Assembly (NCBI RefSeq): GCF_032854445.1
Contig: NC_088295.1
Span: forward strand, 19,145,385 to 19,209,384
From: Liolophura sinensis
Taxonomy: Eukaryota > Mollusca > Polyplacophora > Chitonida > Chitonidae
Reading direction: 5' to 3'
Length of the DNA stretch: 64,000 nucleotides
Shown here: piece by piece, positions 34,375 to 48,500 of the stretch
Layout of the letters: each line of letters opens with the position of its first letter
Position numbering within the stretch: position 1 is the stretch's first letter
Position numbers and translations under genes: made by a program
The notes under the pieces: model-generated
The model's database searches: none
The model's input: only the letters and a program-made list of their open reading frames with translations
What the model was told of the DNA's origin: nothing

Positions 34375-36479
34375 TGTCATGAAGTCAAATCCTTTATTCA
34401 CAAATACATAACAAACCATGTACAGCCATTGGATTTTGTCCCCACAAAGATCCATTAACATTAACAAGCGATTTGACTATTCCCAGATTTAGTAGAACAT
34501 TATGACATTTTGATGGACATTTACGCCATATGACCTTAAGTACACATACATGCGTCAAGAGTGGTTGGCAAGTAGACTGCCAGGTTACATAAAATCTTTC
34601 AATGAATACATGTATATACAATAATATACCATCAAGTACATATAAATGAATGAAAACTAAATACCTTTCCATAAATATTTTCTCAAATTTCTCAATATTG
34701 GAACACATGCTTTCATTCTACTTCAGACAGACTTGTGTATGAACATAAGAATTGACAACCCCAGCATGATCACTCAGCTATGCTCTGAGCCTGGACTGAG
34801 ACATGATGGACTGCCACTTCTTTACGAGGCATAAATCTGTAGCTGTAAACATTATGTACACAATTAGCAGGATTGGCAAGCCAGCAGACAGCAATGGTAG
34901 CAATGGTAGCAGTGGTGAATGCACAGAATTAAGGTACAGTTTTGTTGTATTTAGCATCTGCTTGGCAATTTTTTTCATCCAAAGTAGCCAAACATCTGCT
35001 TCTATTGATTAGAAATTGAAAATGGACCAATGCTAGTGCATTCTGAAGTTATATGTCAATGTTAAAAACCAAAATCCACACATCCAAAAATATACATAAC
35101 ACAGCCTATGCCTATCCGAACTTTTGATCATTTTACATTCTGTAAGACAGACCTGTCTTGATAAACTACAAGCTAATGCTACATACCCCCTGCACATTTC
35201 ATTATAAAACATCACAAATATGTTCTGACATGATGATGACATATATATATATGGTATGTGCTAAGGTGACACCAATCATATTACCTCCCTTAACACGATA
35301 CAATCACACGCTACACTGGAAATAAATGCTTACTAACAATCTGGCATTTGAAACTTGAAGCATTGAAACTATCCATTCAAACTACTTCATGGGTAGTTAA
35401 ATGAATGTAAACACATTAAATATTGTACAGCTTCTTGGGGCATATATATTCAGCTATACAATGATGACCTGATATGATGCTTTATTGACATGCATGCATT
35501 TTTAAAATACATCTGCCAGGGCTGTGTCCAGTTAACTCGCTTTCTGATGCTTAGGGTAAATGTGTAATTTATCATGCACATATAAGTCTAACAAGAAGAA
35601 GCATCAATTTGCATTAATGAAAAAGAAAACATGTTGCAATTAATTTGACTAATTTCTGAAAATATTACTGATGGACACCCTGACTCTAACCTTCTGTGCA
35701 TCTTAAAAACATACAGGAATAGTTATACTGAAAACTGAACAGAGCTCATGGGCAGCAGCAATGCAGACAAGGTTACCAACAATCAAGTTACCTTATACAT
35801 TCTGCATGTTAACCATCATCAGCAATGCGGTAGGTAGTACTGATCTTGTTTCTTTGTGTGTGCATGCTGCAATAATTACACATTGCTTCTGGGAAGATAG
35901 ACCTGTTCCAAACTAACATCTGTGAAAAATAACAGAAGAGCAGTACCATGGCAACACAGATTATAAGATTAACAGTCAAATGATCAGCATTTGACTTTTT
36001 AGTCTTGAACTCACATGATGACGATGACTCCCGCTACCATGAAATAATTACATGATGTTCAACACAAATGACAATCACCAATACACTTTACCCAGTGACA
36101 GGCATATGAAACAAAAGACACAAACAGGAAGAGATGTTGTTGAATATCCTCTCATACCAGTATGTGTAAGTGAGTAGGACAGAATCCCTATTCTGCTTCT
36201 CCACCGCGCACAATTTTTCTATATGGTGGAACACACACCTTGCCCCCCACAGAAAAAGATGCCACACAAAGTGCAACTTTCAACGTCTTTGAACAAAGGC
36301 ATTAGCAAGCCTCTTTGGCCCGCATAAAATCTTGTTAACAGTAACAAAGTGATGGTCTTCCAGCCACTCACCACACAATAAAAATTCCTATTAGTTCAGT
36401 CCAGCCGAAAGCCTTCTCACACTTGTCATCAGATTGACAAGAACAGTCCGCAGTGCATATCTCACAGGTTACCGACACA
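34375..36479 (-). other. TM9SF3 3' UTR
   Basis: It runs from the stop codon to a canonical AATAAA on the minus strand (TTTATT at 34393-34398). Another TTTATT occurs near 35480, so alternative ends are possible. The small ORFs inside have no support as proteins. Confidence 0.55.
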
Positions 36480-36547
36480 CTAATCAATTTTCACTGTAGA
36501 ATAGATCTTTCGGACAAACACACTTGTTCCCACATATCCAAATGTAC
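36480..36547 (-). CDS. TM9SF3: TM9SF3 exon 15: C-terminus and stop
   Basis: Reads [22 protein letters not shown] and TAG (36480-36482). The preceding minus-strand acceptor is TCTTGCAG. Confidence 0.95.
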
Positions 36548-39500
36548 CTGCAAGACAAACAAACACTGTTCACATCAGATAACAAGTCAGTTTACTCTTG
36601 AACAGTTCATGATGATAGTAGGCAAAAGATTTCTAATGAGCTTCATGGAAAACCTAAATGGCCCTATCAGCACTGGTAACGACTTATTGCCCCAAACTTC
36701 TTGAACTTGATGGAAGCTGTAATTTTAAACAATTCCACCTTAAGATGGTTAATGAACTAGCATCTTGCTTATATGAGGCAGGCACTTTTATAGAAGTTTG
36801 GCCAGTACCAATCACCATTACTAAACCTTGGGAGATGTACAATGTACTTTGTATACTTTATTAATACACTTTGAAAATGATGAAAAGGAATTCAAGGAGT
36901 CCACTTCACGAGTTGCTTCAGACAATGTGATCTGTTGAGTGCCACAATCACAGAATCACCATAAATAAGCTTTAGAATAATGTCTAAGGATACTTCTGTC
37001 ACATGATGGGCTCGTAATCAGACAAACAATACTTACCACACATATAACCTAATGCTATACTGAACAGGGCCATGTACCCAAAATAAAATGTTGTTTGAAA
37101 CAACCCATACATCCTGAAACAAACAAACATAAATCAACATTCAATACAATGTCCATGTATTCAAACTGTTTTGATTTGTATTACAGTCCAAAAATCATTT
37201 ATAGGTCAAATCAAACAATTTAGTACACACAACAAATCATACCTTTCTGTAAGGGTGGCTGGTTTGGATTGCTCTATTCAAGTAAGACACTGATTCACTT
37301 AAATTTTTTATATTCTAGATAATTTAATATATTAAATTCAATTTAATATTTAATTAGCAATTTAAAGCATGGCTCTCAACATAGAACTGGTTGTCAACCA
37401 CTGGCAGGCCTTGCAGGCTGAATGAGAGCACGGCAACCAGCGAAAATGCCAGTTGGCAAAGTGTTTAACTTTTCAGGTAACTGCCAGCATCCAACGTCAT
37501 GAAAAAACTCAAGTCGCTGGGCACCAGCAGTCAGATTTTGGTATGGCAAAAAATAGTACACCAGGGACAAAGCTGCTTTATACAGGACATCACACCTGTC
37601 CTCATTGGTCAGGAGCTGGTAGTCCATCACAAGATGACAACTTAAACTACAAAGTCAACCAAGCTCGATAGCACAATGAAATCCATACATAGTAAAATTA
37701 GGCGAAGAATATTACCTTCTGACACTTCAGAACTAGAGATAGAACACTTCAGTTACATATGGTCCTAATACTTTTGATAATCTACATGTTCATAAGTTTG
37801 TAAATTAACTGACTGGATACAATGAACTTGAATCAACTTTATTTCTCTTACAGCAAAGTAAGGTTTATCCAAATTATGATCACAAGGAAGAGACAGTATT
37901 GGTACTTACTTTGTTTTAAAGAAAAAGTAGTAGAATGAATACATATACACATAGCCTGCAGTGGAGGCTGCTGCTAAGAAGCTTGTCCACTGCCTGAAAC
38001 AGAAATACAAAACCTTATAAACAGCTGTACAACCACACATGTACTCATTTTAAAAGGCAAACTGTCTCCAGATTGTCTCAGCTTACCACTAATTTGATGC
38101 TAATCCAGAATATCTTTATGCTTGGAGTTACCTATACGTACAGTCAAACCAGTACCTACGGCCACCTGTAATCAGCGTCCATCTGCTGTAAGCGGCCACT
38201 CTCTGCCGCGACCAAACAATTTTCCATGTTGAACGACCTGTAATATGCGGGCACCTGTCCAATGCGTCCAGCGGCCAATATATTTTGCCACCAAATTCTA
38301 TATCAGCCTGTCCTATGCGGCCGAGACTTTCAACAGGAATGATGATTGCCGCATAGGACATTCAAAAATTTCAAAATGGCGACCACCCGACTTCAATAGT
38401 TTTTGTAGTGATTAAGAGTTACAACCTGCCACTTTGTGATGAGAAGTGAAGTGTGAACATTATTGGTCAATAGCAGTGGACTCTATTGTTCTTTAATTAG
38501 GCCTAGATGGCTACTGTCCGGACACCCTTGCACCGTGGCAGTGGATTAGCTCCGTGCCGAGGTCCGCACTATGAATGCCATTAACAGAGGGCAGACTCAG
38601 ATATAATCGGATATAATCTGACCTGTGGTTCCTCTCATGAATGGTCTCTTTGACAAATTATCTGGCTTGCTTGGCTATTATCTTTGCAGGCAAATGGTGC
38701 TGTGTTTTCATTTCACGTGGCCAAAATATTGCCTGTACCGAACACTTGGAGAAATTGATTTTCCTTCTCTTGTACATGTTGTTGTTTCACCGGTAATGGC
38801 AAATATGATTGAACATCTCAGCAGTCTGCCATTTACAGTCCAAAACTTTGTTAGAATAGTCATTTATAGCTATGTAGGCCAAACTAGCACATGGCTTTTT
38901 AGGGTTTGACTATGATGGAAAGAAACTTCTGTCATGCGTGCTCTCACCTGAAACTCTTTCTGTAATCGGCTGTTAAATGCGTGAAACCCATAGGTCTACC
39001 CCACAAACCTTGAAATTATTGAGTTATTATTTTACAACAACTGTTGTATTTCCATGAAATTTATGTAGCTGACCAGATTAGTGCTTTAACAATTAGGTAT
39101 AAGATTATTATGTAGGCCTACATGTTTAGATTTCCTGAAACTTAATTCAGTTGTGATTTGGCTTGGTCTTCACAACCTGTCTTATGTGGCCAACTGCCAT
39201 ATGAGGCCACTTTTTACATGTCCCTTCACTGGCTGCATACAACAGGTTTGACTGTATTTTCTTTCATTAGATATTTAATAATTTGTGTCAGAGTGCGCAC
39301 ATAATAAATATTGAGCAATGTGTCACAAATGGATTCACAGCACATGACCAGTATGCTGTGTTTAAATTGCACTCACCAGCGATAGTCTTCTGCATTGAGT
39401 AGGAAGTATGTACAGACAATAGTAACACAGATGGTGACAATGGCCAGGATAACAAAGACCAGCAGCATGAAGCCGTACACATAGTAGATCTTGTAGGCCC

Positions 39501-42500
39501 AGAATGAGGTGAAGATGAAGTACCTGAAAAATGCATATAAAATAAAATATTACATTCTGAATGGAATTATACTCCTTCCATTTTAAAGTTTCCCTTTTTG
39601 TAACCAGAAACATTTGATTTCCAGAACATTACATGGTCTGAAGTGGAAGTTTTGACAGTCTGTGCAAATCTTAAGTGACCATACATTCCACATCTTATAT
39701 TTGTCCTTTGTCAGAAGAAACATATGAGGTCATAGGGCTCCCCCTTCTGATGTAAAACTTTCACAGAACACATTCAATATGAACTAAAAACACACAACTG
39801 TCAATAAATGCTGACCTAAAGCACACGTATAATTTGATCAACTTGCACTTAATTTATAATATACTTACATTTCAATGAAAATAGAACCAAATGGAAGGAT
39901 GCCCCCCAACACAACAATCACAGCAGGTTCCATAAACCTAGAGTATGAATAAATACATCATTAATTTAAACAGCCAAACAGGCCTTATTTTTCAGGAAGA
40001 ATCAGAATGTAACACAAAATTCTCCACAACTTGTCAAATGATCAACACAGTACCAATCCAGAAACACACATAATACAATGTGGTTATTTTCTCATCACAA
40101 TATACTCCATATCAAAACATTATGACATGGATCTTTTCCATCAGACTGGCAAAGGCAGAGAACAGTACAATATGCTGTAGCTCATCTGATACAGAGGACC
40201 ATCTGCATAACTGTATATTACTAGGCGTCTTCTATGCATTAACCATGGCCATATCTAGGACAATTACTGCTCCATGAAAATGTTTAGGCTCCCAAACTGT
40301 CAGGTGCCAAATAAAAGCTGTATTAAAACATGTAATTGCTGACAAAATAAAATGTTTGTTTCTTAAGCAGTGCTCACATGCCTAATTGCTTTTTCTCGCC
40401 AAAATTAAAAGCGAAGTGTCCTCAATGTGTTGCAGCTTCATGAAACCGGCCCAGAAACCTTAATCTTCATTCTAGATATGGCCGTGTAAGATAAGATTTT
40501 ATGATAAGATTTTTCTACACATGTACCTACAGCTAAAAGACAATTTTTCACTGTTTACCATTTTTTCTCTGGGATGGGCCTGGGCACAGCGTTGATGCGA
40601 CAGGGGTAGTTGGGCTGACCAGCTAGGTTTCTGCCCAGTACTGTGCCCACCAGGGTCAGCGGTAATATCACAAAGATACAGATACAGGTGACAGCCACCT
40701 GTAACACACAATCATTAACAACTGGTTTGTCTCAGAACACCACCAAGAGCATATAAATGCAAAATGACTAACTTCTTTAGGTAAGAAACTTGCAGGGAAG
40801 AGTGTCGTAATTTTGAACACCATCTGTACCCTTTTTCAAACAATCTATAAATTCTTGCAATAATGGCCACTCCCTGCAAAACTTAAACTTCCCAGGCATT
40901 ACTTTTTGTATAGGCATTACTAAAAATGGTCAAAATAATCCCTTATCCTATGCAGCCGAGTTAACGGAACTATCAGTCACGATGGTAACACGTGCGGCTA
41001 TACTGCAAGTATCCACGCTCCAGGGCCGCAAACTTAAGTTCTGTACACGGCCCTGGAACAGTAACACCAAGATGCTGCAAGATACAAGACAACCAAGTTG
41101 TGGCCTGGGGCAGACAATGAAGATGCTTTGGAAAGTGAACTAGGCACAAATCTGATAAAAGGTGAAAGGATTTATACTGTTCAACTCGTTCAAATCTGTG
41201 ACATTTACTTTCCAGGTTTCCGTGCAAATTACAAACTTACTGCTAACAAATTCCATGCATATATATTTCTGTGATATGACTTACCATAGTACCAAAGGGA
41301 ATGGCACGTGAAGCATGGTAGTAAATTGCAATGAAGTTAATGAAGAAAGCTGTACCACAGACAAGAGCTGGCAGAGAGAAGGCACTCAACAGCATCTGCT
41401 TAATCCACACTTTCCCTGTAAAAAAAAACATCAGCATGTTATACACTGAAAAAATACAATTAGAAAAACAATACAATTAGAAAAACTAACCATTCTGCCA
41501 TGATTAAGACATACATATAGCCATACCAACAGTTGAAGGGAAGTAACCATTTATTACTTCAATTATTCAAGTTCATGCTACTTTCCATAATTTGTGGCAT
41601 TGTTGATTTCAAAATTTGTAAAACTGTTTGTGTCACTGTGCCACACATTTTATACCAACACTGTAATGTTAAAACCTCTGTCTATACAAAATCGATGTGC
41701 CTGTATGTGTTGTCTATGAAGTGTTAAATTGAGGAACTCCACAATTTCATTTGTATGGCTACAGAAATTTTATTCAAAAGATGACTGTAAAGTTGCCCTT
41801 TTATATCAAATGATGTTTACAAATTTAGGCACCTTTCAATAAAAATGTGGAAATTCTTTTTCAGTTAACAGCACATGATAAAATGACTGCTATTCCCCCT
41901 TAAACATGGGTTCTGTACCATGGCACTGATTGCTATTCCTAGATGAACATATTTATTTATTTATTTGATTGGTGTTTTACGCCGTACTCAAGAATATTTC
42001 ACTTATACGACGGCGGCCATCATTATGGTGGGAGGAAACCGAGCAGAGCCCGGGAGAAACCCACCACCATCCGCAGGTTGCTGACAGACCTTCCCATGTA
42101 CGGCCGGAGAGGAAGCCAGCATGAGCTGGACTTGAACTCACAGTGACCGCATTGGTGAGAGACTCCTGGGTCATTACGCTGCGCTAACGCGCTAACCGAC
42201 TGAGCCACGGAGGCCCCCGAGATGAACATAGGTTCTGCACAATGACACATGCAGAAAGAGTTACCTCCCATCCTGGCATAAAGGCTTCCTCCGAAGTAGC
42301 CATTGACTGGTGATGTGGCAGCGTACACAAATATGGCTGTACTTAACAAGGAGCCTCGTCTGCAATGATAAACCATGAATGAGCAAGACAGCAGAACTAT
42401 AACAATGAAATGAATGAGCAAGACAGCAGAACTATAACAATGAAAAAGGACAGTCAGGGGGTTACATATGATTTATTGTAGAAAATTTATTACATTTTTA

Positions 42501-45500
42501 CCATATTCCTTTTTAATGCTATATTCAGGAATATTTCACTTATAAAACAGGAATGTCAGTTTTTATGGGCGGAAGAAACCACATGCCCAGAAAAAAGCAT
42601 CAGCTTTTGACAAGTAACCATTTAATTTGAACACATGATGCAAAAATTCTGTGCGAATATCTGACATTTTGCACAATTTGAAAGAAGCATCTTTAACCTG
42701 AAAGACAATCACATTTCCATCAAAACAATTTTCTTAATAATCCAATTCTTCTGGGCAAATGAGTCCTAATCAGTCTTCATATATATTCAAATACACAAAA
42801 GTTACATGAAACAAACAAAATAATTTTTATCTAAAACACAAAAAATAGACCAGAAATGCAAAATTAAAGGAAAAAAAGGGCAAAATGTGTTTTGATATAG
42901 AGTTTCTTACTCAGTGTAAAGTTCTCCCAGAATGGCAAAAGTGATGACACATCCAGCGACAACAGAGATATGATATCCAGTACCAATAAGAGCAGAGAAG
43001 AGCATAGGGTGGGAGGCTGGCCTGAACACATCCCCATGTACCTGCTTCCAACCATACTCATCACCAAGGTCTTTTTCCTAAAACAAGGAAAGGAAAGGAT
43101 CAAACGTGTATCTCACAACAGGGAATGATCTGACACTAACTTTCTACATTAAACTGGAAACAGGGGCCTCCGTGGCCCGTAGCGCAGCGTAATGACGCAG
43201 AAGCCTCTCACCAATGCGGTCGCTGTGAGTTCAAGTCCAGCTCATGCTGGCTTCCTCTCCGGCCGTACGTGGGAAGGTCTGCCAACAACCTGCTGATGGT
43301 CGTGGGTTTCCCCCGGGCTCTGCCCGGTTTCCTCCCACCATAATGCTGGCCGCCGTCGTATAAGTGAAATATTCTTGAGTACGGCGTAAAACACCAATCA
43401 AATAAATAAATAAAATAAACTGGAAACAAGAACTGGAAAGTTGGGACTTTCTTTACTTTTCTTCAACATGACTTTAGGATTTATTATTTGACTTTGTGTT
43501 CACATCATTATGTATTTCTTTGATTGTTGTTGAATATCGAGAATTTTTCACTTTCATAATGGTAGTTAGTTTTATGGGTGGCAGAAACCAAAGTTCACCA
43601 TACTGGTGAAGACGATGAGCATTACACTGCACAGTCAAATAAGCTTATTATCACATGGGCCACAAAAGCTTACATCCATTATACACATGTAGTATTTCAT
43701 GTGCTGGATTTGGCATAAGGGCCTGATAATGTTGGTAAAAACAGTTACAAAAAAAAGACTGTGAATGTCTGAGCTGGTCTTACCATGTCATCCAGATCCT
43801 CATCCTTGGTGCCATATCGGATGTAATCCTTACGCAGGGTTCTCATCAGGATCATACTGACCAGCCCCACCAAAAAGATCACCATCATGAAGGAATTGAA
43901 AATGGAGAACCAGTGAATCTGAAACAAAACCCATTCAATGAAACATTAGAGCAAATGTAATCCTCAAGAAATAAAATCTGTATCATTATTACCATGATCT
44001 GGTTATATATTACATGAAATGTGATGACTAAATAAACATCTTCAGAAGTCAGGAAAGACTGGGCAGTGATATTGTATAATAACTTGATACATAAGATTAA
44101 GTAGTTCTGATAACAGCTGTTAATAACATTGTTATGAATTGTTATATGATACAATTTGTGACAAGACAACACAAATACCTTTCACTGTGAAGGTATGGAC
44201 ATATGACTGCAATTTATCCTGGACAAGAAGCTCACCATGTGCAAATGCAACTCTGTTGCCAAATTATTTCAGTTAAAGACAATGGCAATTTTACCAATTT
44301 CTGTGGATTTCATAACTGCCCAGGGTACTTAGCTCTTACCCTGTGCTGGAAGAAGTTAGGATCTAGGTACTTGTCAAATCTGTCCTTGTAATTCACATTT
44401 GACTTGTGCCATTTTACCTGGTAAAATAATGAAAACAATAGCACATAACGAAATGATTCAAACCAACGTAAGTTACAATGAGAACATAAGATAACCACTT
44501 ACTTCAAATGCTGACATCTATATTACATAGAAAAAAACACTATGTAGTGATATTTTTGTGTCTGTAATAGTTTTGAATTACCTCAAAAAAGTAAAACAAT
44601 CACAGCGACCATAAGTGACAACTAGCTTCACAAATGTCCATCATGTTTGCTTCACTCACCTCATATGTAAATGGTATTTTGGCTGAGGGTTCTAACTTGT
44701 ACTTGTGTTCACTGGTCAAATTCACATCTACAATTTGGTTGTTGTTGTAGCCAATGTCTAGCTTTTTGTGTGTCCAAATATAATACCCATCCCCACCCTC
44801 ATCTATTTCACCAACAATCCCTAAAAAACAAAAATTTTAAAAAGAAGGGTAAAGTCATTGACAAATCAACAGTGGTTAAATAACAAAACTCATACTTTGT
44901 GAAAAAATGTGATAATTTCTTTCTTTCAAGTGTCTTGTTCATTATTACAATCGCCATCTTTTCACCACACTTATTTCTTTCTATGTGAAACCGTTATGAA
45001 CAAGGCTCGGAATTTTATCTCACCCCAGATTGGTAAATCATCTATGTACATCTGATACCAGTAATGGTTCTTCACTGCATACACAAATGCCTGGTATTTT
45101 TCCTGGTTCAATTCCACTTCACAATACTGAATTTTGGGCACATCGGCTGAAAGGATAAAGATACACAACTTGTTATAGTTATAGGAGAAAGAAATCTTCT
45201 TTTCAAGTCTATGAAATAATCCAAGTAACACTTTACATGTATCTGAACATGATTTAACATTTTGTTTTTAAAATTAAATTGCGACAAACAAATTTTACAT
45301 TCACTTGCTTTTTAATTATCTGATTGGTTTTCACTGCCATATACCCACACTATTGCTTCTACAATAGTGACTGATTTTACGGATGGAGGAAACAGGAGTG
45401 TTCAGGCACCTGGCAAATCAATGACAAACCTTCCAAAATACCACATACCGGTATGCACACCATACAGGTGGAAGTGGTCTACAATGTTAGACTGTGCAAA

Positions 45501-48500
45501 TAGACCCACAAGCAGCAGCATCTACTTACTGTCACCAGGAATGTACAGCTTCCCTGTGATATACTCTAAATCTTCATTCAACTGCTAAAGCACTTTTTCA
45601 GTGGAAAATTTCTGCATACAATCATTATGAAAGGGATGCCAGACTGATTTGTGTCACTAAAGATATAAGCTCTATTTCCCTACACCCAATAGTTCTCTCA
45701 GAATATTTCAAAAATATTGACTGCAGAGGCAGCTGAAAAGGTTGAAGAATTATGGTATGTATTTTATTTATTTGATTGGTGTTCCACGTCGTACTCAAGA
45801 ATATTTCACTTATACAATGGCGGCCAACATTATGGTAGGAGGAAACCAGTCAGAGACAGGGGGGAAACCCACAACCATCCCCACGCTGCTGGTACGAGCT
45901 GGACTTGAAATCACAGCGACCGCACTGGTGAGAGGCTCCTGGGTCCTAACGCTGTGCTAGTTCACTAACCACCTGTGCCACGGTAGCCCCATAATGGTAT
46001 GTAAGGGATTTAATTAATTTTCAGCAGATAATATAACAGCATTTACGTTAAATATTTACACTGGTTAGTGACAATTCACAACATATTGCAAACATCACCC
46101 TGACCAAAAATTACACAATGATCCCGTGGACAATGCTTTCCAATTTTCTAAAAACAAAATCTTTGTAGATATGATGCAAATACCTAAGAAGTCTATCCCA
46201 AGACCACTGAACTCCAGCTCTACCCCCAGTAGGGCTTCTCCCAGAGTCTCATGGTAATGGCTAATGCTCTCCTTAGGCCCGCTGCAGAACGGTAGGGAGA
46301 AGTATTCATATGTTTCCTGACGGTTGTGGTAGGGCCCAACCGTGTTCATCCACAGGACCACTTCCTCCGCCTTGTCATACTAACAGACAGAAATATACAC
46401 TGTATTAGCCACATACCAAAAGTATCAAACATTAATGTTAAAGGCCTACAATAACACCACCAAAACTCTTATCTATTAAAGAGGAAAACTATAAATACAT
46501 TGTACCCATTTATTTCTGATACAATGGGATTTTTTCAGCACATACTAGTAAACATAACAAACAACAACAGCTGTAGACTTACTTGTACATGTCTACAGTA
46601 ATGAGTAACTCAACAAAAAAACTGTGCTTGGACATAAATGTCTATTTTCCTACATTTACATGCATCTATTGTAATTTTCTCTTCCAGGCCAAGGGAGACT
46701 TATTTTTAATCAGAAGATCAAACATGGCTCTTGATGTGTTGATATTGCGACCAAAGAACAGACATAAAGAGTTAAATATGTGGCCAATGTGACAAGTATG
46801 ATCATAGGGACCATACATGGTTTTCTTATTGTAAAAATGCTGACATATATACTTTTATGTTGCTCTGTGGCAGGTGTTCTTCCAGTTGAAAGACTAGACA
46901 AGACAGCTGTTCGAATTTGGAACCCTATGTACATGTTTATGTAGACACTCAGGCAGCCAGGTCAGTAAACCTGGGTAATTCAACATGGCATAAAATCTGT
47001 ACATGAAAATAATTTCTTGCAACATCATGTCACCTTCTGATTCTGTAACATGGACATAATTTCCATTAACAAAGTGAAAGTGGCTCTTGAACAAGGCCCA
47101 GCTTAACAACAGCCTTGCAAATTACAGGTGGAGCTAATTCAACATAGAGAAAACGAGTCAACTTTAAGGCTTGTTTCACAAAGATGGGAGTAGTAGTAAA
47201 CTTGTATTAATATCACCTACATACATGTACGGTACCATTTGTAAAAACTCACCAAAAGTCACACAATGAAATAAAATGGCTGCTATCACTCAAGTTTTTA
47301 AAAAATGAATTAGCATATGCTATGCCAGGAGAAATACCATACATATCCATAAGGACTAATCCATTATTGATTTGTACATTCTGGTGCAGACTAGCCAAAA
47401 GATATTCATGCACTGCACAGATGCATGCACTTATTATTTGTGATCCTGTGGGCATTCAACATTGTTACATATTCTTCGGTTATCAAACATTCATCATGCT
47501 GAATCTTTTTCTTTGGTTGAAATACGAACAATTTCCAACCAACCATCGAGTACCGTTATTAGCATCTTTTAGCTGAGGAGTTTTGCTTAGACTCCAGATT
47601 CAAAATACCACAAACCTGTGATTTACGCACCCATAACATATTGGTTTTCTGTCTGTCGGTGTGCTTGGATTTTACCATTATTGTCAACATTATTTCTGTC
47701 ATTTCATGCAGTAGGCAAGTTCTAATGCAGGCTGTCCGACATATTTTTAGTGACGTTTCACTGGAACCTGTGACACGCTAATGACACTGTTTCGTTTTTG
47801 CCACATCCAGTATTGAACAGTATACTGAGATACGTACTGATAAGCAGTTTGGCCTCCTCCCTTGAATGCTACGTCCTGAGCAACATACATGAAAGTACCA
47901 AGATTACTAAAAATATACATAGCGTAATATAATACAACTGTTTTCCCAGGAGTAATGATACTTTCCCATCTTATCGATGGGATCATCGCTTTGTGTTGAC
48001 TTTCCGTTTTTGTTTTTTTTAAACATTTCCCGCAGACATAGAGTAGATAGGGTGCTTTCAAATTTTTCACCTAACAAATCTTGAAGCAGTGCTGAAACGA
48101 TCATTAGCTAGGCACAGGAAATTTATTTTCCTTGACAGGCAAGAGAAGTGCTTTGGAAAACAGCAAAGGCAATGCTCATTCCAAATCTGAGAAAATCTGT
48201 AGCTTGGAACAGCAACACCTTATCATGAAATGGGAACTGATGTATGGTGATTGGTGCCTTATACCCATTCAGCAGATACAGTTATTGACAGGCAGGTTGT
48301 TCTTCATATACAAGACCCTCCTGATCTCGATACGAATTTGTAAAAATTGAGAACTATAAAACAAGCATTATTAATTGGGACAAATGTAGGCTACACACAA
48401 ACAATAGCGAATGTCACAGAGAAAATAAGACTTGTGCGAGTAAAGTTTTACTTCAGCCGGAAAAATCATTTCCATTTCCGCTTCCTGCAATCCCTCTACT

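Noticed and set aside
38625-38909. 94-codon ORF inside the pogo-like element as a transposase remnant
   Set aside because: I see no DDE-type catalytic or helix-turn-helix motif in it.
41943-42421. ORFs of 65-132 codons near TM9SF3 exon 8
   Set aside because: They combine SINE sequence with exon 8 read through its donor; the real exon is 42265-42359.
47747-48104. Minus-strand ORFs of 107 and 65 codons in TM9SF3 intron 1
   Set aside because: They do not join the TM9SF3 frame, show no domain, and the gene model is complete without them.
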